A DNA stretch of 64,000 bases from the NCBI RefSeq assembly GCF_032085515.1, contig NZ_JASXSX010000001.1, positions 1,116,001-1,180,000 on the forward strand. Reading direction: 5' to 3'. The DNA comes from Gleimia hominis. GTDB lineage: Bacteria; Actinomycetota; Actinomycetes; Actinomycetales; Actinomycetaceae. The position numbers were made by a program, and so were the translations under genes. Every line of letters starts with the position of its first letter. Within the stretch, counting starts at the first letter, position 1. Under the pieces are notes generated by a model that was given only the letters and a program-made list of their open reading frames with translations, was not told where the DNA came from and did not search any database. Below, in pieces: positions 40,048-49,157 of this stretch.

Positions 40048-40869
40048 ATGCGGGCATCGAGTGCGCAAACACTACATGCAGCCACGCGCACGTTACGTAC
40101 CGTGTTCGCACAAGAACACGTAGACGCAATGGCAGCAGCGGAGAACCTGTTTGGCCTATCCGACCTGGCGCGAAAATCCCGTCGGGTCCGGGGGGCGATC
40201 TCAGATCCGTCCCGCAGCGGCGAAGACAAGGAAGCGTTCGTGCAGAACCTGCTGCGTGGCGGCGTGCAAGATGCCACCGTGAAAATCGCCCAAACCCTAG
40301 CGCGCGGCACGTGGTCCAGTGCTGACGACGTGGCGGACGTGTTTGAACTGTTGGGGATGCAAGCGGTACTAGAAGCAGCGGTACTCGCGGGCGCTTTAGA
40401 GCAGACGCAAAAAGAACTGCATCAAGTGCAAGCTTTGCTGGTGGACGAACGCGAACTGCGCAACGCACTGTCCGACCTGGGGGTCGGCAGTGCTCACGAC
40501 CGCGCCCACTTCGCCGCCCGCCTGCTGGATGGGCACGTCAACCAGTACACCTCTAGACTAGTGCGCCGCGCGGTACGCCTATCCGTCCACGGACGGCTCA
40601 CGGCCCGCCTGCACCACATCATCGACCTGGCCGCAAACAGGCAGAAACAGCGCGTGGCGGAAGTGACGGTGGCGCGCCCACTGAGTGCCCAGCAGCAAAC
40701 CCGCCTGCAATCCATCCTGGAACGCAAGCATGGCGGATCCGTTACTTTGAACGTGATGGTGGATCCAGACCTCATGGGCGGAATGCGGATAGTGATGGGG
40801 AGCGAAGCGGTGAACGCGACGGTACGCTCCGAGATCCGCCAGGCGCAACGCGCAATGGTTGGAAAATAG
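40048..40869 (+). CDS. atpH: ATP synthase F1 subunit delta
   Basis: Delta links the peripheral stalk to the F1 head. The 273-residue length is typical of actinobacterial delta, which is about 100 residues longer than that of E. coli. The C-terminal block VTVARPLSAQQQTRLQSILERKHGGSVTLNVMVDPDLMGGMRI is the OSCP/delta signature. It begins 3 bp after the atpF stop. No b-delta fusion, as seen in mycobacteria, is present. Confidence 0.95.
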   Translation: MRASSAQTLHAATRTLRTVFAQEHVDAMAAAENLFGLSDLARKSRRVRGAISDPSRSGEDKEAFVQNLLRGGVQDATVKIAQTLARGTWSSADDVADVFELLGMQAVLEAAVLAGALEQTQKELHQVQALLVDERELRNALSDLGVGSAHDRAHFAARLLDGHVNQYTSRLVRRAVRLSVHGRLTARLHHIIDLAANRQKQRVAEVTVARPLSAQQQTRLQSILERKHGGSVTLNVMVDPDLMGGMRIVMGSEAVNATVRSEIRQAQRAMVGK

Positions 40870-40911
40870 TAGTACGAGTGACAAAAATGAGAAACGGTGA
40901 GGACAAGCTCA

Positions 40912-42540
40912 ATGGCTGAACTTTCAATCCAGCCCGACCAAATCAGAGCGGCTCTGGACAGTTTCGTGGAATCCTACGAACCCTCCGACAACGCAGCTGA
41001 AGAAATCGGGCACGTTACACAAGCAGCGGACGGTATCGCTCACGTTGAGGGACTGCCCGGAACGATGGCCAACGAGCTACTGCGGTTCGAAGACGGCACG
41101 CTTGGTCTAGCATTGAACCTCGACGTGCGCGAAATCGGCGTAATCATCCTGGGTAACTTCAAAGGAATCGACGAGGGCCAAGAAGTTTACCGCACCGGCG
41201 ATGTGCTGTCGGTACCCGTTGGGGACGGCTACCTAGGGCGCGTCGTAGACCCGCTAGGACACCCAATCGACGGCCTGGGGGAAGTAGCCGACATGGAAGG
41301 CACTCGCGCGCTGGAGCTGCAAGCCCCAGGCGTGATGATGCGTAAGTCCGTGCATGAACCACTCGAAACCGGGTTGAAAGCCATTGACTCCATGATCCCG
41401 ATTGGACGCGGGCAGCGGCAGCTAATCATCGGAGACCGTCAGACTGGTAAAACCCAGATTGCCCTGGATGCAATTATGAACCAGCGCAAGAACTGGGAAA
41501 GTGGTGACCCGAACAAGCAGGTACGGTGCATTTACGTTGCGATCGGCCAAAAGGGCTCCACGATCGCGGGCGTGCGCCGCCAGCTAGAAGAAGCGGGGGC
41601 ATTAGAGTACACGACGATTATCGCCTCCCCAGCCTCCGACCCCGCGGGCTTCAAATACCTCGCTCCCTACACCGGGTCCGCCATTGGACAGCACTGGATG
41701 TACGCGGGTAAACACGTCCTCATCGTATTTGACGACCTATCGAAACAAGCGGAAGCCTACCGTGCGGTGTCCCTATTGCTGCGCCGCCCACCGGGCCGAG
41801 AAGCATACCCCGGTGACGTGTTCTACCTGCACTCGCGCCTACTGGAACGCTGTGCGAAACTGTCAGACGAACTGGGTGGCGGCTCAATGACGGGCCTGCC
41901 GATAATCGAGACGAAAGCCAATGACGTCTCGGCGTACATCCCCACGAACGTTATTTCTATTACCGACGGGCAGATCTTCCTCCAGTCTGACCTGTTCAAC
42001 GCTGGGCAACGACCCGCAGTGGACGTCGGCATCTCCGTGTCTCGTGTCGGTGGGGACGCGCAGGTGAAAGCCATGAAGAAGGTAGCTGGGACGCTCAAGA
42101 TCACGTTGGCGCAGTACCGTTCGCAAGCGGCATTCGCGATGTTCGCCTCCGACTTGGACGCCACCACGCGCCGGCAACTCACGCGCGGTGAACGCCTCAT
42201 GGAACTACTGAAACAACCACAGGCAACTCCGTACGAAATCCCCGACCAGGTCGCTTCCATCTGGGCGGGTACGAACGGTTACATGGACGACATTCCAGTG
42301 GAGTCCGTGAAAGAGTTTGAACGTGGCCTACTGGACCACTTGCATGCGCAAGGTAGTGTGCTGGAACTGATTGCGACCAGTGGGAAGCTCGAACCAGACA
42401 CAGAAGAAGCGCTGCGCCACGAGGTGGAAACGTATTTGAAGGGATTCAAATACGAAAAAGGCCTCGTGACCGATAAGCAAAAAGGTGAAGCTCAAGCCGA
42501 AGTGACGCAGGAGCAGATCGTTCGAGGTAAGAAGGCCTAA
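40912..42540 (+). CDS. atpA: ATP synthase F1 subunit alpha
   Basis: Alpha carries the non-catalytic nucleotide sites of F1. I set the start at ATG 40912 after GTGAGGAC; an in-frame GTG 15 bp earlier is possible. The 542-residue protein has the Walker A GDRQTGKTQIAL, the Walker B-like HVLIVFDDLSKQAEAYR and the signature PGREAYPGDVFYLHSRLLERCAKLS. The C-terminal extension after the helical bundle (about 515-542, charged) is seen in some actinobacterial alpha subunits. Confidence 0.97.
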   Translation: MAELSIQPDQIRAALDSFVESYEPSDNAAEEIGHVTQAADGIAHVEGLPGTMANELLRFEDGTLGLALNLDVREIGVIILGNFKGIDEGQEVYRTGDVLSVPVGDGYLGRVVDPLGHPIDGLGEVADMEGTRALELQAPGVMMRKSVHEPLETGLKAIDSMIPIGRGQRQLIIGDRQTGKTQIALDAIMNQRKNWESGDPNKQVRCIYVAIGQKGSTIAGVRRQLEEAGALEYTTIIASPASDPAGFKYLAPYTGSAIGQHWMYAGKHVLIVFDDLSKQAEAYRAVSLLLRRPPGREAYPGDVFYLHSRLLERCAKLSDELGGGSMTGLPIIETKANDVSAYIPTNVISITDGQIFLQSDLFNAGQRPAVDVGISVSRVGGDAQVKAMKKVAGTLKITLAQYRSQAAFAMFASDLDATTRRQLTRGERLMELLKQPQATPYEIPDQVASIWAGTNGYMDDIPVESVKEFERGLLDHLHAQGSVLELIATSGKLEPDTEEALRHEVETYLKGFKYEKGLVTDKQKGEAQAEVTQEQIVRGKKA

Positions 42541-42541
42541 C

Positions 42542-43453
42542 ATGGGCGGTAACCAGCGGATCTACAAGCAGAAGATCTCCTCCACGCAAACCCTGAAGAA
42601 GGTGTTCCGCGCGATGGAGCTGATCGCAGCGTCCCGAATTGGGCGTGCCCGCCGCTACGCCGACCAGTCGGGCCCCTACGAAAAAGCCCTATCCCAAGCC
42701 GTTGCCGCGGTTGCGTTGCACGGCGAACTGCACCACCCACTCACCTCCGAACGCACGGACACCAACCGGGTTGCGGTGCTTACGGTAACCTCGGATCGCG
42801 GTATGGCGGGGGCGTATTCAGCCAATATATTGCGCGAGACCGAACGGCTCGTAGAAAAACTCGTGGCGCAGGGAGCAGACCCGGTGCTGTTCGCCTCCGG
42901 ACGTCGGGCGGGCTCGTACTTTCGGTTCCGCGATCGGGAACTGGAGAAAACCTGGGAAGGTGAGTCAGACGCACCATCAGTGGAACTGATCCACGACATC
43001 GCGGACACGGTGCTGGACTACTTCCTCGACCCCGACCCCGCGCGGGGAGTGTCGAAACTCTACTTGGTGTTCACGCGTTTCAAGAACCTGGTTGTGCAAG
43101 TTCCTGAGGTGCGGCAAATGCTGCCGCTAACCGTGGTAGACGCGCCCGAATCTGAAGGCGAATCGGAGCCTCAGGAGCGGGACTTGTATCCACTGTACGA
43201 GTTCGAACCCGATGAGGGCGCGGTGCTGGACGCACTGCTTCCGCTGTATGTGGAAAGCCGGATCCGCAACGCACTGCTGCAGGCAGCGGCTTCGGAATTG
43301 GCGTCGCGCCAACGCGCGATGCACACGGCCACGGAGAACGCGGATGAGATCATCACGGACTACACGCGGATGGCTAACGCGGCTCGCCAGGGCGAGATCA
43401 CACAGGAAATCACAGAAATCGTATCGGGCGCCGACGCGCTTTCAAACGGCTGA
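42542..43453 (+). CDS. atpG: ATP synthase F1 subunit gamma
   Basis: Gamma is the rotor shaft. The 303-residue protein has the conserved N-terminal coiled coil QRIYKQKISSTQTLKKVFRAMELIAASRI and a C-terminal coiled coil with ERDLYPLYEFEPD earlier and MHTATENADEIITDY near the end. The central domain carries TSDRGMAGAYSANI. It starts at ATG 42542, 1 bp after the atpA stop. No unusual insertion stands out. Confidence 0.96.
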   Translation: MGGNQRIYKQKISSTQTLKKVFRAMELIAASRIGRARRYADQSGPYEKALSQAVAAVALHGELHHPLTSERTDTNRVAVLTVTSDRGMAGAYSANILRETERLVEKLVAQGADPVLFASGRRAGSYFRFRDRELEKTWEGESDAPSVELIHDIADTVLDYFLDPDPARGVSKLYLVFTRFKNLVVQVPEVRQMLPLTVVDAPESEGESEPQERDLYPLYEFEPDEGAVLDALLPLYVESRIRNALLQAAASELASRQRAMHTATENADEIITDYTRMANAARQGEITQEITEIVSGADALSNG

Positions 43454-43468
43454 GTAAGGAATGGAAAT

Positions 43469-44917
43469 ATGACGGAAAACTCCGAAAAGACACCTGGCGT
43501 GGGGCGCATCGCTCGCGTCATTGGTCCGGTGGTTGACATTGAGTTTCCACCCGATCAGATGCCGCAGATGTACAACGCTCTGACCGTGGACTTTACGCTC
43601 GCCACGGAAGATTCTAAAGAAGAGCAGACGCTCACCATGGAGGTGGCTCAGTTCCTGGGCGACAACCTGGTGCGCGCGATCGCCCTCAAGCCGACGGATG
43701 GCCTGGTGCGCGGGCTGAAAGTGACGGATACGGGCGCGCCCATTAGCGTGCCAGTTGGGGAAGTGACGCTCGGGAAGGTATTTAACGTCACGGGTGAGTG
43801 CTTGAACCTCAAACCGGGAGAAACGTTGGAGGTGAAGGAGCGGTGGCCGATTCACCGTAACCCACCAGCGTTTGATGAACTGGAACCAAAAACCCAGATG
43901 TTCGAAACTGGGATCAAGGTAATCGACTTGCTCACCCCGTACGTGCAGGGCGGTAAGATCGGCCTGTTCGGTGGTGCGGGTGTGGGCAAGACCGTGCTGA
44001 TCCAAGAAATGATTCAACGCGTCGCCCAAAACCACGGTGGTGTGTCCGTATTCGCCGGGGTGGGGGAACGTACCCGTGAGGGCAACGACCTGATCCACGA
44101 AATGGCAGACGCCGGGGTATTCGACAAGACCGCACTGGTGTTCGGGCAGATGGACGAACCGCCGGGCACGCGTCTGCGGATCGCGCTTACGGGCCTGACG
44201 ATGGCTGAGTACTTCCGCGACGTGCGCAACCAGGACGTGCTGCTGTTCATTGACAACATCTTCCGGTTCACCCAGGCGGGTTCCGAAGTGTCGACCCTAC
44301 TGGGGCGCATGCCATCCGCAGTGGGCTACCAGCCGAACTTGGCTGACGAAATGGGGCAGCTGCAAGAACGGATTACCTCCGCTGGCGGTCACTCGATTAC
44401 CTCCATGCAGGCGATCTACGTGCCGGCTGATGACTACACGGACCCCGCGCCTGCGACCACGTTCGCGCACTTGGACGCCACCACGGAACTGTCCCGTGAC
44501 ATTGCGTCGCGAGGCCTGTACCCAGCGGTGGACCCACTCGCCTCAACGTCACGTATCCTGGACCCCACGTACATCGGGCAGGACCACTACGAAGTGGCGA
44601 ACCGCGTGAAGTCGATTCTGCAAAAGAACAAGGAACTGCAAGACATCATCGCGATTTTGGGCGTTGACGAACTGTCTGAAGAGGACAAGATCGCGGTGGC
44701 ACGCGCCCGGCGGATTGAACAGTTCTTGTCGCAAAACACGTACATGGCAGAGAAGTTCACGGGTGTGGAAGGGTCCACAGTGCCCTTGGATGAGACGATC
44801 GAGGCGTTCCGCCGGCTTTGCGACGGCGAATACGACCACATTCCGGAACAGGCATTCTTCAACATCGGGGGGATCGAAGACCTCGAACGTGCCTACGCTG
44901 AGATTCAGAAGGCGTAA
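43469..44917 (+). CDS. atpD: ATP synthase F1 subunit beta
   Basis: Beta carries the catalytic sites of ATP synthase. The 482-residue protein has Walker A GGAGVGKTVLIQEMI, the catalytic Glu in VFAGVGERTREGND, Walker B DVLLFIDNIFRFTQAGSEVS with the DELSEED sequence appearing as VDELSEEDK, and the conserved ATTFAHLDATTELSR. The ATG at 43469 follows AAGGAATGG. The length and sequence are standard. Confidence 0.98.
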   Translation: MTENSEKTPGVGRIARVIGPVVDIEFPPDQMPQMYNALTVDFTLATEDSKEEQTLTMEVAQFLGDNLVRAIALKPTDGLVRGLKVTDTGAPISVPVGEVTLGKVFNVTGECLNLKPGETLEVKERWPIHRNPPAFDELEPKTQMFETGIKVIDLLTPYVQGGKIGLFGGAGVGKTVLIQEMIQRVAQNHGGVSVFAGVGERTREGNDLIHEMADAGVFDKTALVFGQMDEPPGTRLRIALTGLTMAEYFRDVRNQDVLLFIDNIFRFTQAGSEVSTLLGRMPSAVGYQPNLADEMGQLQERITSAGGHSITSMQAIYVPADDYTDPAPATTFAHLDATTELSRDIASRGLYPAVDPLASTSRILDPTYIGQDHYEVANRVKSILQKNKELQDIIAILGVDELSEEDKIAVARARRIEQFLSQNTYMAEKFTGVEGSTVPLDETIEAFRRLCDGEYDHIPEQAFFNIGGIEDLERAYAEIQKA

Positions 44918-44920
44918 CCG

Positions 44921-45193
44921 ATGGCCGACCAGAAAATGCTGTCAGTCCAAGTAGTTTCGCGCACCGACGTGCTGTGGAACGGCAAGGCCGCGATGGTTTC
45001 CGTCCCCAGCGTTGACGGGCAGCTGGGGATACTGCCGGGCCGCCAACCCGTGATCGCGGCGCTTGGACGCGGTACCATGACCATTAAGGGCAGTGACGAC
45101 CAGTCGCACGAAGTCCAGGTGTCTGGAGGATTTGTTTCGCTAGATTCGGACCACGTGACTGTCGTTATGGATAACGACACTATGGATGCTTAA
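44921..45193 (+). CDS. atpC: ATP synthase F1 subunit epsilon, short form
   Basis: Epsilon couples the rotor to the c-ring. At 90 residues only the N-terminal beta-sandwich is present (VSVPSVDGQLGILPGRQPVIAALGRG). The C-terminal two-helix inhibitory domain found in most bacteria is missing. Short epsilon subunits occur in other actinobacteria, and their ATP-hydrolysis inhibition must rely on other means. The ATG starts 3 bp after the atpD stop. The end contains a 15-bp near-repeat (TATGGAT twice). Confidence 0.94.
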   Translation: MADQKMLSVQVVSRTDVLWNGKAAMVSVPSVDGQLGILPGRQPVIAALGRGTMTIKGSDDQSHEVQVSGGFVSLDSDHVTVVMDNDTMDA

Positions 45194-45210
45194 ACGAGGA
45201 GGGGGAGATC

Positions 45211-45615
45211 GTGGTGGCGTGGATTCTGTGGCTCATCGGTCTCCTCTTGCTCACTGCTGCGGCGGCAATCCTGTTTCTGCTGGTACGGGTGCGGATGATC
45301 GGACGGATTGTCGGCACGTTTGAATGCTGGGTACGGCCCGACAATTCCTCCGGCTGGGTGTACGGCATGGCACGGTTTGGCTCCCGGGAGTTCCAGTGGT
45401 TCCGCCTGGTCGGGTTTTACGTTGGACCACAGTTTCGGATGCCCCGCGTGGGGATGACGGTGTCGAATCCGATTGCTCGTTCCGATGGCAATATGGTTGA
45501 GGTAATTGTTGAATCCGCGGGCCGGCGCATGCACATCGCCACTCGGACTCACTGGTACAACGGGATTGTCTCGTGGGTGGAGTCTGGCCCGCCCATGTCG
45601 CGGTTAGATCTCTAA
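45211..45615 (+). CDS. DUF2550 membrane-anchored protein
   Basis: The 134-residue protein has one N-terminal membrane helix (about 3-27) and a DUF2550 domain with FECWVRPDNSSGWVYGMARFG and WFRLVGFYVGPQFRMPR. The family occurs right after atpC in most actinobacteria; its function is unknown to me. The start is GTG 45211 or 45214, both after GGAGGGGGAG. Topology suggests the domain faces the cytoplasm or the envelope, which I cannot decide. Confidence 0.9.
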   Translation: MVAWILWLIGLLLLTAAAAILFLLVRVRMIGRIVGTFECWVRPDNSSGWVYGMARFGSREFQWFRLVGFYVGPQFRMPRVGMTVSNPIARSDGNMVEVIVESAGRRMHIATRTHWYNGIVSWVESGPPMSRLDL

Positions 45616-45669
45616 GTGACTAACCTAGATAAATCCAAGACCATTAGACTTTAACCGGAAAGGTACTTA

Positions 45670-46365
45670 GTGCGGATCGTTATTGCCCAGTGTTCCGTAG
45701 ATTATTCCGGCCGTTTAGACGCCCACCTGCCCCTAGCGAAACGCACCGTAATGATTAAAGGCGATGGGTCGGTGCTAGTGCATTCCGACGGTGGTTCTTA
45801 CAAACCCCTGAACTGGATGAATGCACCCTGCCGGCTAACAGTGCGTGAGCCCGATGAGGACGAAGCCTACGAGGGTTTCCAAGAGGTATGGATAGTGCAG
45901 GCCGCGAAGACGAACGATTCCCTCGTGATTCGGGTGGGGGAGAAGTATTTGGATCATGAGGAACCCTTGGGACTCGACCCGGGTCTAATTAAAGATGGGG
46001 TGGAAGCGCATCTGCAGGAACTGTTGGCAGACCAGGTGGAGATCTTGGGCCAGGGATGGCGGCTGGTGCGCCGTGAATACCCGACTGCGATTGGGCCGGT
46101 GGATTTGCTGGTGCGCGATGACGCGTCGAACCCCGTGGCGGTGGAAGTGAAGCGGCGTGGGGGAATGGATGGGGTGGAACAACTCACCCGGTATTTAGAG
46201 TTGCTCGCGCGCGACCCGCTGCTAGCTGGTATCCGCGGCGTCTTCGCAGCGCAAGAGATCTCGCGGCAGGCCCGCACGCTGGCGCAGGACCGGGGAATCC
46301 GCTGCGTGATCTTGGATTACGATGCGATGCGCGGTGTCGACGACATAGATGCGCGCTTGTTCTAG
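45670..46365 (+). CDS. nucS: Mismatch-specific endonuclease NucS/EndoMS
   Basis: NucS cuts both strands at G-T, G-G and T-T mismatches and replaces MutSL mismatch repair in many actinobacteria. The 231-residue protein has an N-terminal DNA-binding and dimerisation domain and a RecB-like C-terminal nuclease. The catalytic residues are D145 in GPVDLLVRD, E159 and K161 in VAVEVKRRG. The chain ends DARLF, resembling the beta-clamp-binding tail of mycobacterial NucS. The GTG at 45670 follows GGAAAGG. Placement after atpC and DUF2550 is conserved. Confidence 0.96.
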   Translation: MRIVIAQCSVDYSGRLDAHLPLAKRTVMIKGDGSVLVHSDGGSYKPLNWMNAPCRLTVREPDEDEAYEGFQEVWIVQAAKTNDSLVIRVGEKYLDHEEPLGLDPGLIKDGVEAHLQELLADQVEILGQGWRLVRREYPTAIGPVDLLVRDDASNPVAVEVKRRGGMDGVEQLTRYLELLARDPLLAGIRGVFAAQEISRQARTLAQDRGIRCVILDYDAMRGVDDIDARLF

Positions 46366-46391
46366 ACCCACGGGTCAAGCGCGTACTATCC
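46352..46391 (+). terminator. Hairpin over the nucS stop
   Basis: CGCGCTTG (46352-46359) pairs with CAAGCGCG (46376-46383), with inner GACCC/GGGTC. The left arm lies in the last nucS codons. A weak T-rich stretch follows. Possible terminator. Confidence 0.5.
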
Positions 46392-46441
46392 GTTTTGGTG
46401 GTAGCGTAGTAACCTAACTTATTTAGTAATGAGGAGGTACG

Positions 46442-46735
46442 GTGGCACGGCGTTCACGGCGAAACAAGTGGAGCGCACCGCACCGGCCTTTAAACATGGA
46501 CCGGTTGGCGTCCATGCCTCGGTCTGTGCAGCGCGGTCAAGAAACCTTTCAAGTGCAACACCTTTCCGCTGCCCGCAAGACGTACACGTGCCCGGGGTGT
46601 AACCAGCCTATTCGCGTGGGTAGTCCGCACGTGGTGGCTTGGCGCGAGGAGGGACGTTTCGGGTTAGATTCCGGTGTGCAGTCGCGCCGCCACTGGCACC
46701 CGCACTGCTGGTCCGTGGGCTCTTGGGCCCGCTAG
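46442..46735 (+). CDS. Small zinc-binding-like protein found next to nucS
   Basis: The 97-residue basic protein has C50-x2-C53 in TYTCPGCNQPIRVG, then H63 and a C-terminal RRHWHPHCW with H84, H86, H88 and C89. This is a plausible single zinc site. The N-terminus MARRSRRNKW is strongly basic and may bind nucleic acid. Similar small proteins follow nucS in other actinobacteria, where they are often mislabelled ATP/GTP-binding; I see no nucleotide-binding motif. The GTG start follows GAGGAGG. It is convergent with the coiled-coil gene, only 13 bp apart. Confidence 0.82.
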   Translation: MARRSRRNKWSAPHRPLNMDRLASMPRSVQRGQETFQVQHLSAARKTYTCPGCNQPIRVGSPHVVAWREEGRFGLDSGVQSRRHWHPHCWSVGSWAR

Positions 46736-46748
46736 CACCCCCGTGCCA

Positions 46749-48059
46749 CTACTGTTCTTCCGTGGTGAACAGGTCGTCTTCAGCGGCACTTACTTGAGGG
46801 GGCGCCACCTGCGCCTCTACCGCACTGTTGTTAACATCCGAGGCGAGCGAGCCGAGCACGGTGCGCATTTCCTCCAGGTAGCCGGAAACGGATTCGCGTT
46901 GCCGCTCCAGTTTCGCAACCGAGCGTTGCGCCAGCGAGCGTTCATTCGCGATCTCTTGCCGTGCGGACTCACGCAGTTGTTCCGCTTCCGCTTCGGCGGA
47001 GGCGATGATGGCATCGGCGTTTCGGCGGGCGTCTTCTTGCCGGCGGCGCACCACCGCGTCCGTGTCCGTGAGGAGCCGTTCTGCGCGGTGCAGCGTTTCC
47101 GCCAGGTGCTTCTCCGCTTCCGCAACCTGTTCTTGCGCCGCTTTGATGAGGCCTTGCGTCTGTTCGTGCGCTTCCTCTTGGGCGCGCGCGTTCTCTTCAC
47201 TGGCTTTCGCGCGGATCTGCGCGATCTCTTGCTCTGCTTCCTGCCGTTCAGCGGTCGAACGGGTCCGCAGTTCGTCGGCCTGCTGGCGCACGTCGCGCAT
47301 CAGGGTTTCCGCTTCAGTTTTCGCTTTCGCAACCGTGGCCGCTGCGGAGGACTTCGCTTGCTCGAGTGCCTGCGTGGCTTGCGCGTTCGCTTCCTCCCGG
47401 GTGGAACGAGCATCAGCCTGAGCGTCCGCACGCATCTGCGCGATCTCCTGTTCGGCTTTCACCCGCGCCTCAACGTATTCTTTCTCTGCTCGAGTGCGGG
47501 TCACTTCTGCTTCCCGGTCGGCGCTGGCGCGCGTGTCATGCACGTATGTGTTGGTGGAGGCACGCAGGGACTGGGACTCGCGTTCAGCACCTGCCACGAG
47601 TTCGTCCGCGCGGTGCTGCGCGTTGGTCAGAAGGGTTTGCGCTTCAGTGGAGGCACGAGAGGTACGTTCGTCAGCTTCCCGGCGAGCTTCCGCAAGCAGT
47701 GCGGAGGCTTCCGCTTCAGAACGCTCCGTGAGCCGGCTGGCGGCCACCCGGGCTTTTTCTACGAGCGCATCGGCTTCCGCCCGAGCTTTTGTTGTGACTG
47801 CAGCAGCTTGTTCTTCGGCGGAACGCAGTAGTTGTTCGATGCGTGCGCCGATCCCGGTAAATGAGGCTCGTTCCTGTTCTTCGACGCGGCCGCGTGCTTG
47901 CTTTAGGTCTTCTTCTAGGCCCCGGATGCGTTCTTCGGCCACTTCGCCGCGTTGACGCGCTTCCGTGAGCGCACTCATCAGAGTGTGTAGTTGTTCGTCG
48001 ACCTGTACGCGATCGTACCCGCGCATTACTACGGGAAAGTCCGTCTGCTCTTCACTCAC
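46749..48059 (-). CDS. Giant coiled-coil cytoskeletal protein (DivIVA/Scy-like)
   Basis: The 436-residue protein begins with a DivIVA-like N-terminal motif, FPVVMRGYDRVQVDEQL at 8-24. A coiled coil runs from about 25 to 410 with very high Ala, Glu, Arg and Gln content and near-heptad and hendecad phasing. Proteins of this kind (DivIVA, Scy, FilP) organise polar growth or septum sites in actinobacteria. The C-terminal tail (about 410-436) is acidic and non-coiled. It stands alone between a convergent small gene and a divergent envelope cluster. Which member of the group it is cannot be told by eye. Confidence 0.85.
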   Translation of the reverse strand: MSEEQTDFPVVMRGYDRVQVDEQLHTLMSALTEARQRGEVAEERIRGLEEDLKQARGRVEEQERASFTGIGARIEQLLRSAEEQAAAVTTKARAEADALVEKARVAASRLTERSEAEASALLAEARREADERTSRASTEAQTLLTNAQHRADELVAGAERESQSLRASTNTYVHDTRASADREAEVTRTRAEKEYVEARVKAEQEIAQMRADAQADARSTREEANAQATQALEQAKSSAAATVAKAKTEAETLMRDVRQQADELRTRSTAERQEAEQEIAQIRAKASEENARAQEEAHEQTQGLIKAAQEQVAEAEKHLAETLHRAERLLTDTDAVVRRRQEDARRNADAIIASAEAEAEQLRESARQEIANERSLAQRSVAKLERQRESVSGYLEEMRTVLGSLASDVNNSAVEAQVAPPQVSAAEDDLFTTEEQ

Positions 48060-48281
48060 GCGTTTGTCCCTTCACACGTTTAAACGCTGATATACACCGG
48101 TTATTAGTCTAAACAATTCCCGTAGCTAGGGGGAAACTACGGGTAGTTAATCTTACGTATTATATGCCACCTGTGGCCTTTGTTTAGGGTGAACGCGCGC
48201 TTTTGCTTTGCGAGCCGGTGGAAGCAAGTAGAAACAGGCATTAATCTAGGGGTAGTGCTTTGTATATAAATAGGAGTATTT

Positions 48282-49157
48282 GTGAAGAATATGCTCAAGC
48301 GCATGACGCTTCCGATCGTGTTTATCCTCATTGGGGCACTCATGGCAGTTGCCGGTGTGCTGTATGCGACCGTGTTGCGTCCAGATTCCAGTATGCGTGC
48401 AACCATGGATGCTCCAAAATCACCTTATGTGGTTACAAAAGCAAGACTGTTTGGGGATGTTATTTCCAGTGAGGCGACCGTCACCGCGCAGTCGAAGGGC
48501 AAGCCCGTTTCAGTTGCCGTTGCGGACGAAACCGATGCGGTTGGTTGGTTGGGAGATTCTGCGTATACGCAGGTCACGGGCCTATCTTCGTGGGAGCGTT
48601 TGAAGCTTGAGGAACACGCTGCGCAAGATGAGAAAACGCAGCACGGTGCGGTGGCGCAGCTGGATACTTGGAAGAGTTTTAAATCCGGCGAGGGAGCGGT
48701 GAAGGTTAAGATTCCCGCCGATGCCCGCAACCTCGTTGTGTTGGCTTCGACAGATGGGAAGGAGCCGGCGCCTCAACTGACGGTCACGTGGACGCAAGAA
48801 ACGTCGGTGGGGTGGGCGATTGCGTTGGCGATAACCGGCGTGGTGATTTTGGCGCTTGGCCTGGCCCTCATGCTGCACAACCGGGCGCGGCGCACAAAGA
48901 CAGAGCAAGAGCAGGCGGCGCAGCAGCAAGAACGCGTGCAGCCTGAGGAAACCATGATTGAAACAACGGTTGGTGAACGCACGGTTAAACTCCCGTCTCG
49001 ACGGGCGATTCGTGAGGCCCGGCAGCGAGGAGAAACGGAGATCGTGATAGACGGACACTCGTTTAGCACGCAAGCAATCCCCGTGGTTCGGAAAGTGCGT
49101 GACCCAGAAGCGTCTTCGCGCTCACATCGGAAGGAGGGGGCTCGAGATGACAGCTGA
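48282..49157 (+). CDS. Two-helix membrane protein, unknown function
   Basis: I do not recognise the family. The 291-residue protein has a membrane helix at about 8-30, an extracytoplasmic domain of roughly 145 residues and a second helix at about 176-197. A charged, Gln/Glu-rich cytoplasmic tail ends in a possible beta-strand pair (ETTVGERTVKLPSRRAIREARQRGETEIVIDGHSF). The start is GTG 48282 after AGGAG. It overlaps the next gene, a Tat lipoprotein, by 11 bp, so both probably act together at the envelope. Confidence 0.8.
   Translation: MKNMLKRMTLPIVFILIGALMAVAGVLYATVLRPDSSMRATMDAPKSPYVVTKARLFGDVISSEATVTAQSKGKPVSVAVADETDAVGWLGDSAYTQVTGLSSWERLKLEEHAAQDEKTQHGAVAQLDTWKSFKSGEGAVKVKIPADARNLVVLASTDGKEPAPQLTVTWTQETSVGWAIALAITGVVILALGLALMLHNRARRTKTEQEQAAQQQERVQPEETMIETTVGERTVKLPSRRAIREARQRGETEIVIDGHSFSTQAIPVVRKVRDPEASSRSHRKEGARDDS

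Noticed and set aside
46674..47831. 385-codon plus-strand open frame
   Set aside because: Shadow of the Ala/Glu-rich coiled-coil gene on the minus strand, whose codon pattern leaves other frames open.
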